From Thermoanaerobaculia bacterium (GTDB lineage: Bacteria > Acidobacteriota > Thermoanaerobaculia > Multivoradales > Multivoraceae): DNA of 64,000 nt. The DNA lies in contig JAJEHN010000034.1 in NCBI GenBank assembly GCA_022823665.1, positions 1-64,000 on the forward strand. The letters are read 5' to 3'. Each line of letters starts with the position of its first letter. Position 1 is the first letter of the stretch. The position numbers and the translations under genes are program-made. Below the pieces are notes generated by a model. The model was not told the DNA's origin. It searched no databases and worked only from the letters and a program-made list of their open reading frames with translations. Of the stretch, positions 14,791 to 24,129 are shown in pieces.

Positions 14791-15525
14791 TCAGGAGCGT
14801 CGGCCGCACCGGCCGACCACGATCGTCACTTCGCCGCGCAGCTTGCCGCTCTCCGCGGCCTGAGCGGCGAGCTCTTCCAGCGAACCGCGCAGCACCTCCT
14901 CGTGGAGTTTGGTCAACTCGCGGGCGAGGGCGGCGTTGCGATCGGGGCCGAAGACGGTGGCCGCATCGGCGAGCGAGGCGGCGGCGCGCCGCGGCGACTC
15001 GAAGAAGACGACGGTGTGCCGGAGTTCGGCGTGCGCCTCGAAGAAACGCCGGCGCTTCCCCTGCTTCGGCGGCGGAAAGCCGAGGAAGGTGAACGGATAG
15101 GGCGGCAGGCCGGAGACGACGAGGGCGGCCAGGATCGCCGACGGTCCGGGCAGCGCCTCGACCGGTAGGTTCCGCTCCAGCGCGGCCCGCACTAGCCGGT
15201 AGCCGGGGTCGGAGACGAGCGGGGTGCCGGCGTCCGAGACGAGGGTCACCGCGTCGCCCTGCTCCAGCCGCTCGAGCACCCGGCCGATCTGCCGGTCCTC
15301 GTTGTGGTCGTGGAGGGGCAGCAGCGGCGGACGCTCCGCCGAGCCGACGCGGCCGGCGGCGAGGCTCTGGAACAGCCGGCCGGTGCGGCGCGTGTCCTCG
15401 CAGGCGATGAGGTCGGCGGCGAGCATCGCCTCGCGGGCGCGCGGCGAGAGATCCGCCAGGTTGCCGATCGGCGTGGCGACGATGCGCAGGCGGCCGGCGG
15501 CCGTCGCCGACTCCTCCCCGCTCAT
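14791..15525 (-). CDS. rsmI: 16S rRNA 2'-O-ribose C1402 methyltransferase RsmI
   Basis: 244 residues. A SAM-dependent enzyme of the tetrapyrrole-methylase fold that methylates C1402 in the ribosomal P site. Motifs: LRIVATPIGNLADLSPRA, ACEDTRRTGRL, LLPLHDHNEDRQ, VTLVSDAGTPLVSDPGY, ALPGPSAILAALVVSGL, FTFLGFPPPKQGKRR and RELTKLHEEVLRG. The ATG at 15525 (MSGEES) matches the family start and overlaps the transglycosylase stop by 4 bp (ATGA). It is convergent with the exported protein at 14131. Confidence 0.93.
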   Translation of the reverse strand: MSGEESATAAGRLRIVATPIGNLADLSPRAREAMLAADLIACEDTRRTGRLFQSLAAGRVGSAERPPLLPLHDHNEDRQIGRVLERLEQGDAVTLVSDAGTPLVSDPGYRLVRAALERNLPVEALPGPSAILAALVVSGLPPYPFTFLGFPPPKQGKRRRFFEAHAELRHTVVFFESPRRAAASLADAATVFGPDRNAALARELTKLHEEVLRGSLEELAAQAAESGKLRGEVTIVVGRCGRRS

Positions 15526-17780
15526 GGGCGGCCGGGGCCCTGCCCGTAGAGGTCGTGGTACTGCGCCACGTTGTACAGGACGCGCTCGATGTAGTTCCGG
15601 GTTTCGCGGAAGCCGACCTTGGTGAAGTACTCGTCGGCGCCGGTGGTGTAGCAATGGCGCTGCCAGAGCGCGGCCTGGGCCTCACCGGCGTTGTAGGCGG
15701 CCAGGATGACGTGCTGCTCGCTGCCGAACAGCGCGCGGAGCTCGGCCAGGTAGGAGGCGCCGAGTTCGACCGCGAGCGCCGGGTTCTCGAGTTCACGCGG
15801 GGTCGAGAGGGACCGGCCGGCGTTTGCCGCGAGCCGGGCCGCGGTGGGATAGACGAACTGCATCAGGCCTCGTGCCGAGGCGGCCGACACCGCCTGGTGG
15901 TCGAATCGGCTCTCCTGGCGCATGATCCCGGAGATCAGGAAGGGGTCCAGGTTGCGGCGGGCGGCGGCGGCGGCGATCAGGTCGCCGTAGGCGTCGGGGT
16001 AGAGCGCCCGGCGCATGGTCAGCGGATAGAGGGGCTCCGGCACGCGGCGCGGCGCCCTCTGGGCCAGGATCTCCGCGATCAGCAGGGCTCGCCGGGGCCG
16101 GGTCTTCGCCAGCCCCTCCGCGGCGGTCAGTGCCAGCCGCGGGTTCGCCACCGGGAAGTGCCGGTCCACGACCTCGGCCGCGTCGCCCCACAGGCCGAGG
16201 GCGAGCAGCAGTTCCTGCGGGGTCGAGGCGGCCCGGTCCCAAAGCGGCCACTCACCGGGCGGCACGCCGCGGAGAACGAAGAAGGAGCGCACCGCCGGAT
16301 CGGCAACCAGGCGGCCCTGGAGGACCTGCCTCGCGGCCTCGGCTTCGTCGCCCTGGCGCCCGTAGAGCAGCCAGGCGCGATAGAGCCGTGCCGGGTCCTC
16401 CGACCGTGCGAACTCGGCGGCGATGGGCTGGACGTACGCTCTCAGAGGCTCGGCGGCCAGGCGCTTCTCGGCTTCTCGCGCCAGCGGGTGGAAGAGGTCG
16501 GCGGCGAGCAGGTCGGCGTAGCCGGTGATGGCGCGGTCGAGCGCCCCGCGGGCCTCGTCGAGCCGGCCTCGCCAGTAGCGGACCTCGAAGTCGACGCTGC
16601 GGCTGGCGCGGATGGCGTCGCTGAGCCAGTCGCCGGCGCGGTCCGTACGGCCCTGGACGATGTCGGAGGCGGCGAGGAAGAGGCTGGCGCGCGCCGATAC
16701 CGCGCGGTCGTGGCGGAGCTGGAGCAGCACCGAGTAGAGATCGAGCGCTTCGTCCTCCAGCCCGCGGCGCCACTCCAGGCGCATGGCGCCGAGCAGCGCC
16801 GCCACGGAGAAGTTGCCCTGGGGGTCGGCCAGGTAGGCGCGGCGGTAGTCGGCGGCCGCGGCGATCCAGTCGCCGGAGAGTTCCTCCGACCGCGCCTTCT
16901 GGTAGAGCGCCTGCCCGGATTGGCGTGGCGAGGACACGTTCGTAGCCAGCAGCTCGTAGTGCCGGGCGGCGTCTTCCAGGCGACCCTGCCGGAAGTGGCT
17001 GCGCGCCCACCGGTAGTGGATCTCGAAGTCGGAGGTCGACTGCACCTCCAGGTCGACCACGATCTGCCCGAGGAGTTCGTTCGAGCGGTCGAAGACGCCG
17101 TGTTCGTGGAAGGTGTTGCCGAGCAGCAGCACCTCCTGGCGGTCCTCGAGGGCCGGCCTCAGGCGGTGAAGGCGGTCGGCGGCCTCGAAGGCCACCAGGT
17201 CGTTGGCCCGTTCCCGGATCAGGCCGGTCAGGACGCCGGCCGCTTCCTCCGGTTCGCCGGCCGCGAGACGGCACTTGGCCTGGCTGAGAGTCAGCAGGCG
17301 GCGCTCCGGCGCCGGCAGGCGCGACATCGGGATGCCCCGCAGCAGCCGGCAGTCGCCGCCGCGGTCGAGGCTGGTGGCGAGCAGCTCGGCCGCCGGCTGC
17401 ACGAGTACGCGTGGCGGCTGGTCGCCGAGCAGGGTGGCGGCGACGCCGGCGGCGATCTCCGGGTAGCCGAGCCGCGTCTGGCCCAGGGCCAGCCGGTAGC
17501 GCGCCCAGGGTTCCAGCGCGGGCGTTTCGGTCAGGCAGGTGGCGAAGGCTTCCGACGCCGTGTCGACCTGCGCGAGCTCTTCCAGCAGGTGTCCTTCCAG
17601 GTAGCAGAGGCCGTGCCCGGCCGCGAGGTCCGGTTCTTCGGCGCGGAGCCGTTTCGTCTCCTCGAGCGCGGCTTCGGCCTGGCCGGCGGCCTGGAGTTCG
17701 ACGAGCTGGATGCGCGGATCCTGGGCGACGGCCAGGGCCAGGAGCGGCAGCGTCCAGGCGGTCACGATTGACGCGGCCAT
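15522..17780 (-). CDS. Soluble lytic murein transglycosylase (Slt type)
   Basis: 752 residues. It cleaves peptidoglycan glycan strands in the periplasm, forming 1,6-anhydromuramyl ends. The N-terminus is a signal peptide (MAASIVTAWTLPLLALAVAQ). Helical TPR-like repeats fill residues about 25-560, equivalent to the Slt70 superhelix. The C-terminal domain has the catalytic glutamate in SGIMRQESRFD (E623), SARGLMQFVYPTA, and ILAAYNAGEAQA, all typical of family 1 transglycosylases. ATG at 17780 was preferred because the open frame upstream runs into repeat DNA and has no signal peptide. Translationally coupled to rsmI. Confidence 0.88.
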   Translation of the reverse strand: MAASIVTAWTLPLLALAVAQDPRIQLVELQAAGQAEAALEETKRLRAEEPDLAAGHGLCYLEGHLLEELAQVDTASEAFATCLTETPALEPWARYRLALGQTRLGYPEIAAGVAATLLGDQPPRVLVQPAAELLATSLDRGGDCRLLRGIPMSRLPAPERRLLTLSQAKCRLAAGEPEEAAGVLTGLIRERANDLVAFEAADRLHRLRPALEDRQEVLLLGNTFHEHGVFDRSNELLGQIVVDLEVQSTSDFEIHYRWARSHFRQGRLEDAARHYELLATNVSSPRQSGQALYQKARSEELSGDWIAAAADYRRAYLADPQGNFSVAALLGAMRLEWRRGLEDEALDLYSVLLQLRHDRAVSARASLFLAASDIVQGRTDRAGDWLSDAIRASRSVDFEVRYWRGRLDEARGALDRAITGYADLLAADLFHPLAREAEKRLAAEPLRAYVQPIAAEFARSEDPARLYRAWLLYGRQGDEAEAARQVLQGRLVADPAVRSFFVLRGVPPGEWPLWDRAASTPQELLLALGLWGDAAEVVDRHFPVANPRLALTAAEGLAKTRPRRALLIAEILAQRAPRRVPEPLYPLTMRRALYPDAYGDLIAAAAARRNLDPFLISGIMRQESRFDHQAVSAASARGLMQFVYPTAARLAANAGRSLSTPRELENPALAVELGASYLAELRALFGSEQHVILAAYNAGEAQAALWQRHCYTTGADEYFTKVGFRETRNYIERVLYNVAQYHDLYGQGPGRP

Positions 17781-17825
17781 ACGAAACGATAACCCGGCGA
17801 GCCGAATCCGGCATTCCGCCGGCCT

Positions 17826-17900
17826 CCGCTGGGTGCGCGGGTCTTCTGACCCGCTGCCGCCGGAGGCGGCCAGGAACTCGCGCCGCGAAGCGGCGACCAT
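17826..17900. repeat. REP-like repeat between divergent genes
   Basis: Family A core at 17831-17854 with CCGCT ahead of it, then CCGCCGGAGGCGG and CGCCGCGAAGCGGCG hairpins. It lies in the 169-bp gap between the transglycosylase and prfA, in what should be the prfA leader. Confidence 0.85.
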
Positions 17901-17949
17901 TCGGCGCGGGCAGGTCCGTGGCAGGATACGGCCTGGAGGACCTCGGGCC

Positions 17950-19035
17950 ATGCTCGAAAAGCTCGAACAGATTGAGCAGACGTACGACGAGCTGGCCGCC
18001 CGGCTCGCCGATCCGGACGTGCTCGCCAACCCCGGTCTCTTTCGCGACACGAGCCGGGCTCTGGCGGAGCTGAACCCGGTCGTCGAGCTCTACCAGCGGT
18101 ACAAGAAGACGCGGGACGAGCTCGACCAGACGGCGGAACTGCTGGGCGAGCTCGAGCGCGGGGACGACATGTACGAGATGGCGGCCGAGGAGAAGGGCCT
18201 GCTGGAGGAGACGCTCGCGTCCATCGAAGCGACGATGAAGGAGGAGCTGGCGCCCAAGGATCCGAACGAGAAGCGCAACGCGGTGCTCGAGATCCGCGCC
18301 GGCACCGGCGGCGACGAGGCGTCGCTGTTCGCGGCCGAGCTGTTCCGGATGTACAGCCGCTACGCCGACGACCACGGCTGGAAGGTCGACATCCTCGACA
18401 TCTCCGAGTCCGGCATCCGCGGCGTCAAGGAGGTGTCGGCGATCGTCGAGGGCCGCGGCGCCTTCGCCACCTTGCGCTACGAGGCCGGCGTGCACCGCGT
18501 GCAGCGGGTGCCCGAGACGGAGGCTTCCGGCCGCATCCACACATCGGCGGTCACGGTCGCGGTGCTGCCGGAGGCCGAGGACATCGAGATCGAGATCGAG
18601 CCCTCCGACCTGCGAGTGGACACCTACTGCGCGTCCGGCCCCGGCGGCCAGGGCGTCAACACGACCTACTCGGCGGTGCGGCTGACCCACCAGCCGACCG
18701 GCCTGGTCGTCACCTGCCAGGACGAGCGCAGCCAGATCAAGAACAAGGCGAAGGCGATGCGGGTGCTGAAGAGCCGCCTGCTGGAGATCGAGGAAGCGAA
18801 GGCGAACGCCGAGATGGGCGAGGAGCGCCGCCGGATGGTCGGCAGCGGCGACCGCTCGGAGAAGATCCGCACCTACAACTTCCCCCAGAACCGCGTCACG
18901 GACCACCGGGTCGGCCTGTCCGTGCACAAGCTGCCGTCGATCCTCGAAGGCGACCTCGAACCGTTGATCGTGCCGCTGCAGCAGCACTTCGAGGCGGAGC
19001 GGCTGCGGCAGACGGGCGAAGCGGATCCGGTCTGA
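17950..19035 (+). CDS. prfA: Peptide chain release factor 1
   Basis: 361 residues. It reads UAA and UAG and triggers hydrolysis of peptidyl-tRNA. The codon-reading segment RVPETEASGRIHTSA (PxT-type motif) and the catalytic GGQ (residues 232-234, in SGPGGQGVNTT) are both visible. Two residues differ from the usual GAGGQHVN: Pro and Gly in GPGGQG. The N-terminal coiled coil and C-terminal VGLSVHKLPSILEG are normal. The ATG follows a GGAGG-containing leader. prmC starts right after the stop, so factor and its methylase are co-expressed. Confidence 0.95.
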   Translation: MLEKLEQIEQTYDELAARLADPDVLANPGLFRDTSRALAELNPVVELYQRYKKTRDELDQTAELLGELERGDDMYEMAAEEKGLLEETLASIEATMKEELAPKDPNEKRNAVLEIRAGTGGDEASLFAAELFRMYSRYADDHGWKVDILDISESGIRGVKEVSAIVEGRGAFATLRYEAGVHRVQRVPETEASGRIHTSAVTVAVLPEAEDIEIEIEPSDLRVDTYCASGPGGQGVNTTYSAVRLTHQPTGLVVTCQDERSQIKNKAKAMRVLKSRLLEIEEAKANAEMGEERRRMVGSGDRSEKIRTYNFPQNRVTDHRVGLSVHKLPSILEGDLEPLIVPLQQHFEAERLRQTGEADPV

Positions 19036-19902
19036 GTGCCGGATGGCCCGAAAGAGCCCCCGCCGGGGGCGGCCCGCGTCGTCGATCTGCTCGACCTGGG
19101 GCAGGAGCACCTGGCTGGCTCGGTCGAACAGCCGCGCAGGGAGGCGGCGCTGCTGCTCGGCGAAGTGCTGAGACTCTCGGAGGCGCAGCTCTACGCCCGC
19201 GCCGACGACGACGTGCCCGAGCCCGCGGCGCTCAGCTACGGGCAGTTGATCCGTCGACGGGCGGACCGGATCCCTGTCGCCTACCTGCTGGGCCGCCGCG
19301 AGTTCCATGGCCGTACGTTCGCCGTCGACCCGCGGGTGCTGATCCCGCGGCCGGAGACGGAGCACCTCGTGGAGGCGGTCCTGAACTGCACGGAGGACGG
19401 AGCCCGGGTGCTCGACGTCGGCACCGGCTCCGGCTGCATCGCCGTCACCGTGGCGCTGGAGAGGCCGGCCAGCCGGGTCGTCGGGACGGACCTTTCGCCC
19501 GGCGCGCTGGCGGTGGCGTCCGCGAACTGCCGGCGCCACGGCGTCGAGGACCGGGTGCGGCTGGTCCGTGCCGACCTGTTGACCGCCCTTCGCCCGGGGG
19601 CCTTCGACGTCGTCGTCTCCAACCCGCCCTACATCGACGTCGGCGAGTGGCCGTCCCTGATGCCCGAAGTCCGCGACCACGAGCCGCCCGAGGCCCTCTT
19701 CGCCGGCGACGGCCTGGACTTCTACCGCCGTCTGTTCGCCGCCGCCGGCTTCCTGCACGCCGGACAGCGGCTGCTGCTCGAGATCGGCAAGGGCCAGCTC
19801 GAGGCGGTCCGCGGACTGGCGGAGCGAGGCGGCCTGGATGTCGAGTGGGTGGTCGCTGACCTGGCGGGGATTCCGCGGGTGGTGACGCTGCGTGCCACGT
19901 GA
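19036..19902 (+). CDS. prmC: Release factor glutamine methyltransferase PrmC (HemK)
   Basis: 288 residues. It methylates the glutamine of the GGQ motif in release factors, here prfA immediately upstream. Motifs: PVAYLLGRREFHGRTFAVDPRVLIPRPETEHLV, the SAM-binding VLDVGTGSGCIAVTVAL, and the catalytic NPPYID. It starts at GTG directly after the prfA TGA. Length and all motifs are normal. Confidence 0.95.
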   Translation: MPDGPKEPPPGAARVVDLLDLGQEHLAGSVEQPRREAALLLGEVLRLSEAQLYARADDDVPEPAALSYGQLIRRRADRIPVAYLLGRREFHGRTFAVDPRVLIPRPETEHLVEAVLNCTEDGARVLDVGTGSGCIAVTVALERPASRVVGTDLSPGALAVASANCRRHGVEDRVRLVRADLLTALRPGAFDVVVSNPPYIDVGEWPSLMPEVRDHEPPEALFAGDGLDFYRRLFAAAGFLHAGQRLLLEIGKGQLEAVRGLAERGGLDVEWVVADLAGIPRVVTLRAT

Positions 19903-20029
19903 ACCGCTTGCTATTCTCCTAAGCCCCTTGCCGGCTTTGCGCGGCGTTGCCCCTGAGGCCTCCTTGCTTGCAGGTTCCACCGCTTCACGGCGTCCTGGCG
20001 CCACGACCGCAGAAAGGCGACGACCGAAC

Positions 20030-20662
20030 ATGACCACCCCCCACGAAGAGCGCGGCGAAGAACCAACGCTCGAGCGGTTGCGGGCTCAGGCCCGGGACAT
20101 CGAGGCGATCACGGAGAGCTTCAGGGAATTCAGGAAGTCCCAGAGAAGGACAGACGAGCAGATACAGGAGACGGCCCGGTCCATGAAGGAGACGGACCGG
20201 CAGATGCGGGAAACGGACCGTCGTCTGAAGAAGGCGGAGGACCTGTTCACGACGCAGTGGGGCAAGCTGATGCAGAGCCTGGTCAGGGGCGACCTGGTCA
20301 GGTTGCTGGACGGCCGGGGCATCGGCGTTCGGAGTCTCGCGCAGCAAACCCTGGCGCGGCGGGGCGGCGAGAGCTACGAGGTGGACATCCTGGCGGTCAA
20401 CGGCGAGGAGATCGTCGTGGTCGAGGTCAAGACGACGCTTCGCCCGGAGGACGTCAGGCGGTTCCGGTCCAAGCTGGGCCGCTTCAAGGAATGGTGGCCC
20501 GAGTATCGCGATCGTACGGTCTACGGCGCGATGGCGTTTCTTCAGGCGGCGGACGGGGTGGCCCTCCACGCCGAACGGCAGGGTTTCTTCGTCATCCGGG
20601 CCACCGGCGACAGCGCCTCGATCGTCAACGCCGAGGACTTCGAGCCGCGCGTCTTCGCCTGA
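20030..20662 (+). CDS. Coiled-coil protein with PD-(D/E)XK nuclease-like domain
   Basis: 210 residues. Residues 10-75 form a long charged coiled coil with a repeated pattern (QETARSMKETDRQMRETDRRLKK). The C-terminal half has the nuclease-fold signature YEVDILAVNGEEIVVVEVKTT, that is D, then E-V-K, as in PD-(D/E)XK enzymes and the DUF3782 group common in cyanobacteria and archaea. Whether it cuts DNA is unknown. The ATG at 20030 follows a weak AAAGGCGA. It overlaps the next gene by one base (TGATG). In related genomes such proteins occur as single stand-alone genes, so defence is only a guess. Confidence 0.75.
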   Translation: MTTPHEERGEEPTLERLRAQARDIEAITESFREFRKSQRRTDEQIQETARSMKETDRQMRETDRRLKKAEDLFTTQWGKLMQSLVRGDLVRLLDGRGIGVRSLAQQTLARRGGESYEVDILAVNGEEIVVVEVKTTLRPEDVRRFRSKLGRFKEWWPEYRDRTVYGAMAFLQAADGVALHAERQGFFVIRATGDSASIVNAEDFEPRVFA

Positions 20663-22719
20663 TGACGAAGAAGCACGCATCGCTGTTCGCCCTCGCTCTC
20701 GCGACCGGGCCGCTGGTCGGTCAGGTCAACGAAGAGGCTGCCGACCCCGACCGGCTCCAGTACCTGGATGTCTTCGAAATGGAGGTTGCCGACGACCCCC
20801 GCATAGCGCCCGACGGCGACCGGGTCGTGTACGTCCGGCGCGGCTTCGACGTCATGACGGACAGGTCGCGCTCCGCGCTGTGGGTAGTCGACGCGGACGG
20901 CTCGAATCACCGTGCGATCACGGACGGAAGCGGCTCGGTGAGCTCGCCACGCTGGTCTCCCGACGGAGACCGCCTGCTGTATGTGGGCTCGAGTGGAGGC
21001 ACGAACCAACTGTTCGTGCGCTGGATGGACACCGGCCAGACGGCGGAGCTCACGAACGTGACCGAGTCCCCCGGGAACATCGCCTGGTCGCCTGACGGGA
21101 ACTGGATCGCCATGACGATGTTCGTGCCCGAACCGGCCTCGGCCTTCGCGAAGATGCCTTCCAGGCCCGAGGGAGCCGAGTGGACGACGCCGGCACGTGT
21201 GATCTCGAAGCTCCGCTACCGGGCGGACGGCCGCGGTTATCTCCCGGACGGACACACTCATGTCTTCGTTCTTCCCGCGGATGGGGGCACGCCGCGCCAG
21301 TTGACGAGCGGTGCGTACGATCACGGCGGCGGACTGTCCTGGTCGCCCGACTCCCGCTCGATCGTCTTCAGCGCCAACCGCGGCGACCCCGACTTCGACA
21401 TCCGGGACAGCGAAGTCTTCGAGGTGGCGGTCGAGACGCGGGAGCTTCGCCAGCTCACGGACCGCTTCGGCCCGGATGGCGGCCCCGCGGTGTCGCCCGA
21501 CGGTTCCCGGATCGCCTACACGGGCTTCGACGATCGCCATCAGGGCTACCAGGTCTCCCGCCTGTACGTCATGGATCGCGACGGCGGCGGCGCCCGCCGC
21601 GTAGGCGACCTGGACCGTGACGTGGGCAACCTCCACTGGGCCGCGGATGGTCGTTCTCTCTTCATCCAGTACGACGACCAGGGCACGACCAGGGTCGCGA
21701 ACATCACCCTCGACGGCGAAGTCTCCGACCTTGCCGCCGACCTGGGCGGCGTCGCTCTCGGGCGACCCTACGGCGGCGGCTCCTACACCGTGGCTCGCGA
21801 CGGGAGCTTTGCCTTCACCGTCAATTCGCCGGCGCGTCCAGCCGATGTCGCCGTCGGCCGGGCGGGGACCGGACCGCGCCGGATCACCGGCCTCAACGAG
21901 GATCTTCTTGCCCACAAGGAGCTTGCCCCGGTCGAGGAGATCTGGTGGGAATCCTCGCACGACGGCCGTCCCGTGCACGGCTGGATCGCCAAGCCCCCGG
22001 ACTTCGACCCCTCTCGCAAGTACCCGCTCGTTCTCGAGATACACGGCGGGCCGTTCGCCAACTACGGCCCGCGCTTCGCGGCCGAGGTCCAGTTCTACGC
22101 GGCGGCGGGCTACGTCGTCTTCTACACCAACCCGCGCGGCAGCACGAGCTATGGCGAGGAGTTCGGCAACCTGATCCACCACGCGTATCCGGGCCGCGAC
22201 TACGACGACCTGATGTCGGGCGTCGATGCCCTGATCGAGCTGGGCTACATCGACGAGGACAATCTGATGGTCACCGGCGGCAGTGGCGGCGGAGTGCTGA
22301 CGGCGTGGATCGTCGGGAAGACCGACCGCTTCGCCGCGGCCGTGTCACAGAAGCCGGTCATCGACTGGATCAGCTTCTCGCTCACGTCGGACGGGTACGC
22401 GTCCTACTACCAGTACTGGTTCCCCGGCCCGGTCTGGGAGGACGGCATGCTGGAGCACTACTGGGCCCGCTCGCCCCTCTCCCTCGTCGGCAACGTCACG
22501 ACGCCGACGATGCTGATCACCGGGGAACAGGACCTGCGCACGCCGATGGGACAGACCGAGCAGTACTACCAGGCGCTGAAGATCCGAAAGGTGCCGACGC
22601 AGATGGTGCGGATTCAGAACGCCTGGCACGGCATCGCGAGCAGCAGCCCGTCCAACCTGATCGCCAAGGTCGCGAACGTCCTGGAGTGGCTCGAGCGCTA
22701 CCGGGTGGAGGAGGAGTAA
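20662..22719 (+). CDS. S9-family peptidase (acylaminoacyl-peptidase/dipeptidyl-peptidase type)
   Basis: 685 residues with a short signal peptide (HASLFALALATGPLVGQ). Residues about 35-430 are a beta propeller of WSPDG-type blades (SSPRWSPDGDRLLYVG, IAWSPDGNWIAM, LSWSPDSRSIVF). The C-terminal alpha/beta hydrolase carries Ser541 in VTGGSGGG, Asp624 in GEQDLRTPM and His656 in NAWHGI. It should release N-terminal residues or dipeptides from short peptides in the periplasm. It starts one base inside the previous stop and overlaps the next gene by one base, so it shares an operon with the pyrimidine-catabolism genes, perhaps for amino-nitrogen scavenging. Confidence 0.92.
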   Translation: MTKKHASLFALALATGPLVGQVNEEAADPDRLQYLDVFEMEVADDPRIAPDGDRVVYVRRGFDVMTDRSRSALWVVDADGSNHRAITDGSGSVSSPRWSPDGDRLLYVGSSGGTNQLFVRWMDTGQTAELTNVTESPGNIAWSPDGNWIAMTMFVPEPASAFAKMPSRPEGAEWTTPARVISKLRYRADGRGYLPDGHTHVFVLPADGGTPRQLTSGAYDHGGGLSWSPDSRSIVFSANRGDPDFDIRDSEVFEVAVETRELRQLTDRFGPDGGPAVSPDGSRIAYTGFDDRHQGYQVSRLYVMDRDGGGARRVGDLDRDVGNLHWAADGRSLFIQYDDQGTTRVANITLDGEVSDLAADLGGVALGRPYGGGSYTVARDGSFAFTVNSPARPADVAVGRAGTGPRRITGLNEDLLAHKELAPVEEIWWESSHDGRPVHGWIAKPPDFDPSRKYPLVLEIHGGPFANYGPRFAAEVQFYAAAGYVVFYTNPRGSTSYGEEFGNLIHHAYPGRDYDDLMSGVDALIELGYIDEDNLMVTGGSGGGVLTAWIVGKTDRFAAAVSQKPVIDWISFSLTSDGYASYYQYWFPGPVWEDGMLEHYWARSPLSLVGNVTTPTMLITGEQDLRTPMGQTEQYYQALKIRKVPTQMVRIQNAWHGIASSSPSNLIAKVANVLEWLERYRVEEE

Positions 22720-24113
22720 TGTCTCTGCTGATTCGTAACGGTCGCGTCGTCACGGCGGTGGACGACTACCACGCGGACATCTTCGTCGAGGACGAGACGG
22801 TCTCCCTGATCGGCCGCGACCTGGACGTGGAGGCCGACCGGACGATCGACGCGGCGGGGCGGCTGGTCATCCCGGGCGGCGTCGATCCGCACACCCACAT
22901 GGACATGCCCTTCGGCGGCACGACGAGCGCGGACGACTTCGAGACGGGGACCCGGGCGGCCGCTTTCGGCGGCACGACGACGATCGTCGACTTCGCGATC
23001 CAGACCAAGGGGCATTCGACCCTGGAGGGCCTCGAGACCTGGCACGAGAAGGCCGCCGGCAAGGCGGGCATCGACTACGGCTTCCACATGATCGTCACGG
23101 ACATGGAGGACGACCGCCTGTGGGAGATGCGGCGGCTGGCGGACGAGGGCGTGACCTCCTACAAGATGTTCATGGCCTACCCGGGCGTCCTCTACGTGGA
23201 CGACGGCACGCTGTTCCGGGCGATGCGCAAGGCCGGCGAGGACGGCACGCTGGTCTGCATGCACGCCGAGAACGGGATCGTGATCGACGAGATCGTGAAG
23301 ATCGCGCTGGCGGAGGGCAAGACGGCCCCGAAGTACCACGCCCTGACCCGGCCCACGCGGATGGAGGCGGAGGGGGTCCACCGGTCGATCGCGATCGCCG
23401 AAGTGGCCGGCGTGCCCGTCTACATCGTCCACCTGAGCTGCGCGGACGCCCTCGAGCAGGTGACCCTGGCGCGCGACCGCGGCGCCCAGGTGTTCGCGGA
23501 GACCTGCCCGCAGTATCTCTTCCTGGACCTCAGCCATTACGACCACGAGGACTTCGAGGGAGCCAAGTACGTGATGACGCCGCCGCTGCGCGAGAAGTGG
23601 AACCAGGAGCACCTGTGGCGGGGTCTCGGCTTCGGCGACCTGCAGAGCATCTCGACCGACCACTGCCCCTTCTGCTTCAAGGACCAGAAGGTCCTGGGGA
23701 TCGACGACTTCAGCAAGATCCCGAACGGCGGTCCGGGAGTGGAGAACCGGATGAGCCTGGTCTACAACGGCGGTGTCGTGGGCGGCCGGCTGTCGGTCAA
23801 CAAGTTCGTCGAGCTGACCTCGACCGCGGCCTCGAAGCTGTTCGGACTGTTCCCGAAGAAGGGGACGATCGCCGTGGGCAGCGACGCCGACATCGTCGTG
23901 TTCAACCCGGACCGGCGGGAGACGATCAGTGTCAACAACCCCTGCACGCACCACATGAACGTGGACTACAACGCCTACGAGGGCACCGAGGTGCAGGGGG
24001 TCTCGGAGATCGTGATCAGCCGGGGCCGCGTGGTCGTCGAGGACAACATCTGGCACGGCCGCGCCGGCGGCGGGAACTTCATCAAGCGAGGGCTCTTCGG
24101 CGGGCCGTTCTAG
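22719..24113 (+). CDS. hydA: Dihydropyrimidinase
   Basis: 464 residues of the cyclic amidohydrolase family. It opens the ring of dihydrouracil or dihydrothymine (or hydantoins) to N-carbamoyl-beta-amino acids. Metal ligands are visible in VDPHTHMDMPF, the carboxylated lysine in TSYKMFMAYPG, CMHAENG, IVHLSCADAL and STDHCPF; PNGGPGVENRM is typical of dihydropyrimidinases. A GGAGGAG lies just before the ATG, which overlaps the previous stop (TAATG). The next gene performs the following step. No dihydropyrimidine dehydrogenase is in the window. Confidence 0.93.
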   Translation: MSLLIRNGRVVTAVDDYHADIFVEDETVSLIGRDLDVEADRTIDAAGRLVIPGGVDPHTHMDMPFGGTTSADDFETGTRAAAFGGTTTIVDFAIQTKGHSTLEGLETWHEKAAGKAGIDYGFHMIVTDMEDDRLWEMRRLADEGVTSYKMFMAYPGVLYVDDGTLFRAMRKAGEDGTLVCMHAENGIVIDEIVKIALAEGKTAPKYHALTRPTRMEAEGVHRSIAIAEVAGVPVYIVHLSCADALEQVTLARDRGAQVFAETCPQYLFLDLSHYDHEDFEGAKYVMTPPLREKWNQEHLWRGLGFGDLQSISTDHCPFCFKDQKVLGIDDFSKIPNGGPGVENRMSLVYNGGVVGGRLSVNKFVELTSTAASKLFGLFPKKGTIAVGSDADIVVFNPDRRETISVNNPCTHHMNVDYNAYEGTEVQGVSEIVISRGRVVVEDNIWHGRAGGGNFIKRGLFGGPF

Positions 24114-24129
24114 GTTAGGAGAAAGCGAT

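Noticed and set aside
16252..20037. A 1261-codon open frame on the minus strand
   Set aside because: It runs opposite or out of frame to the transglycosylase, prfA and prmC, all with clear motifs. It is an artefact of high GC third positions and has no domain of its own.
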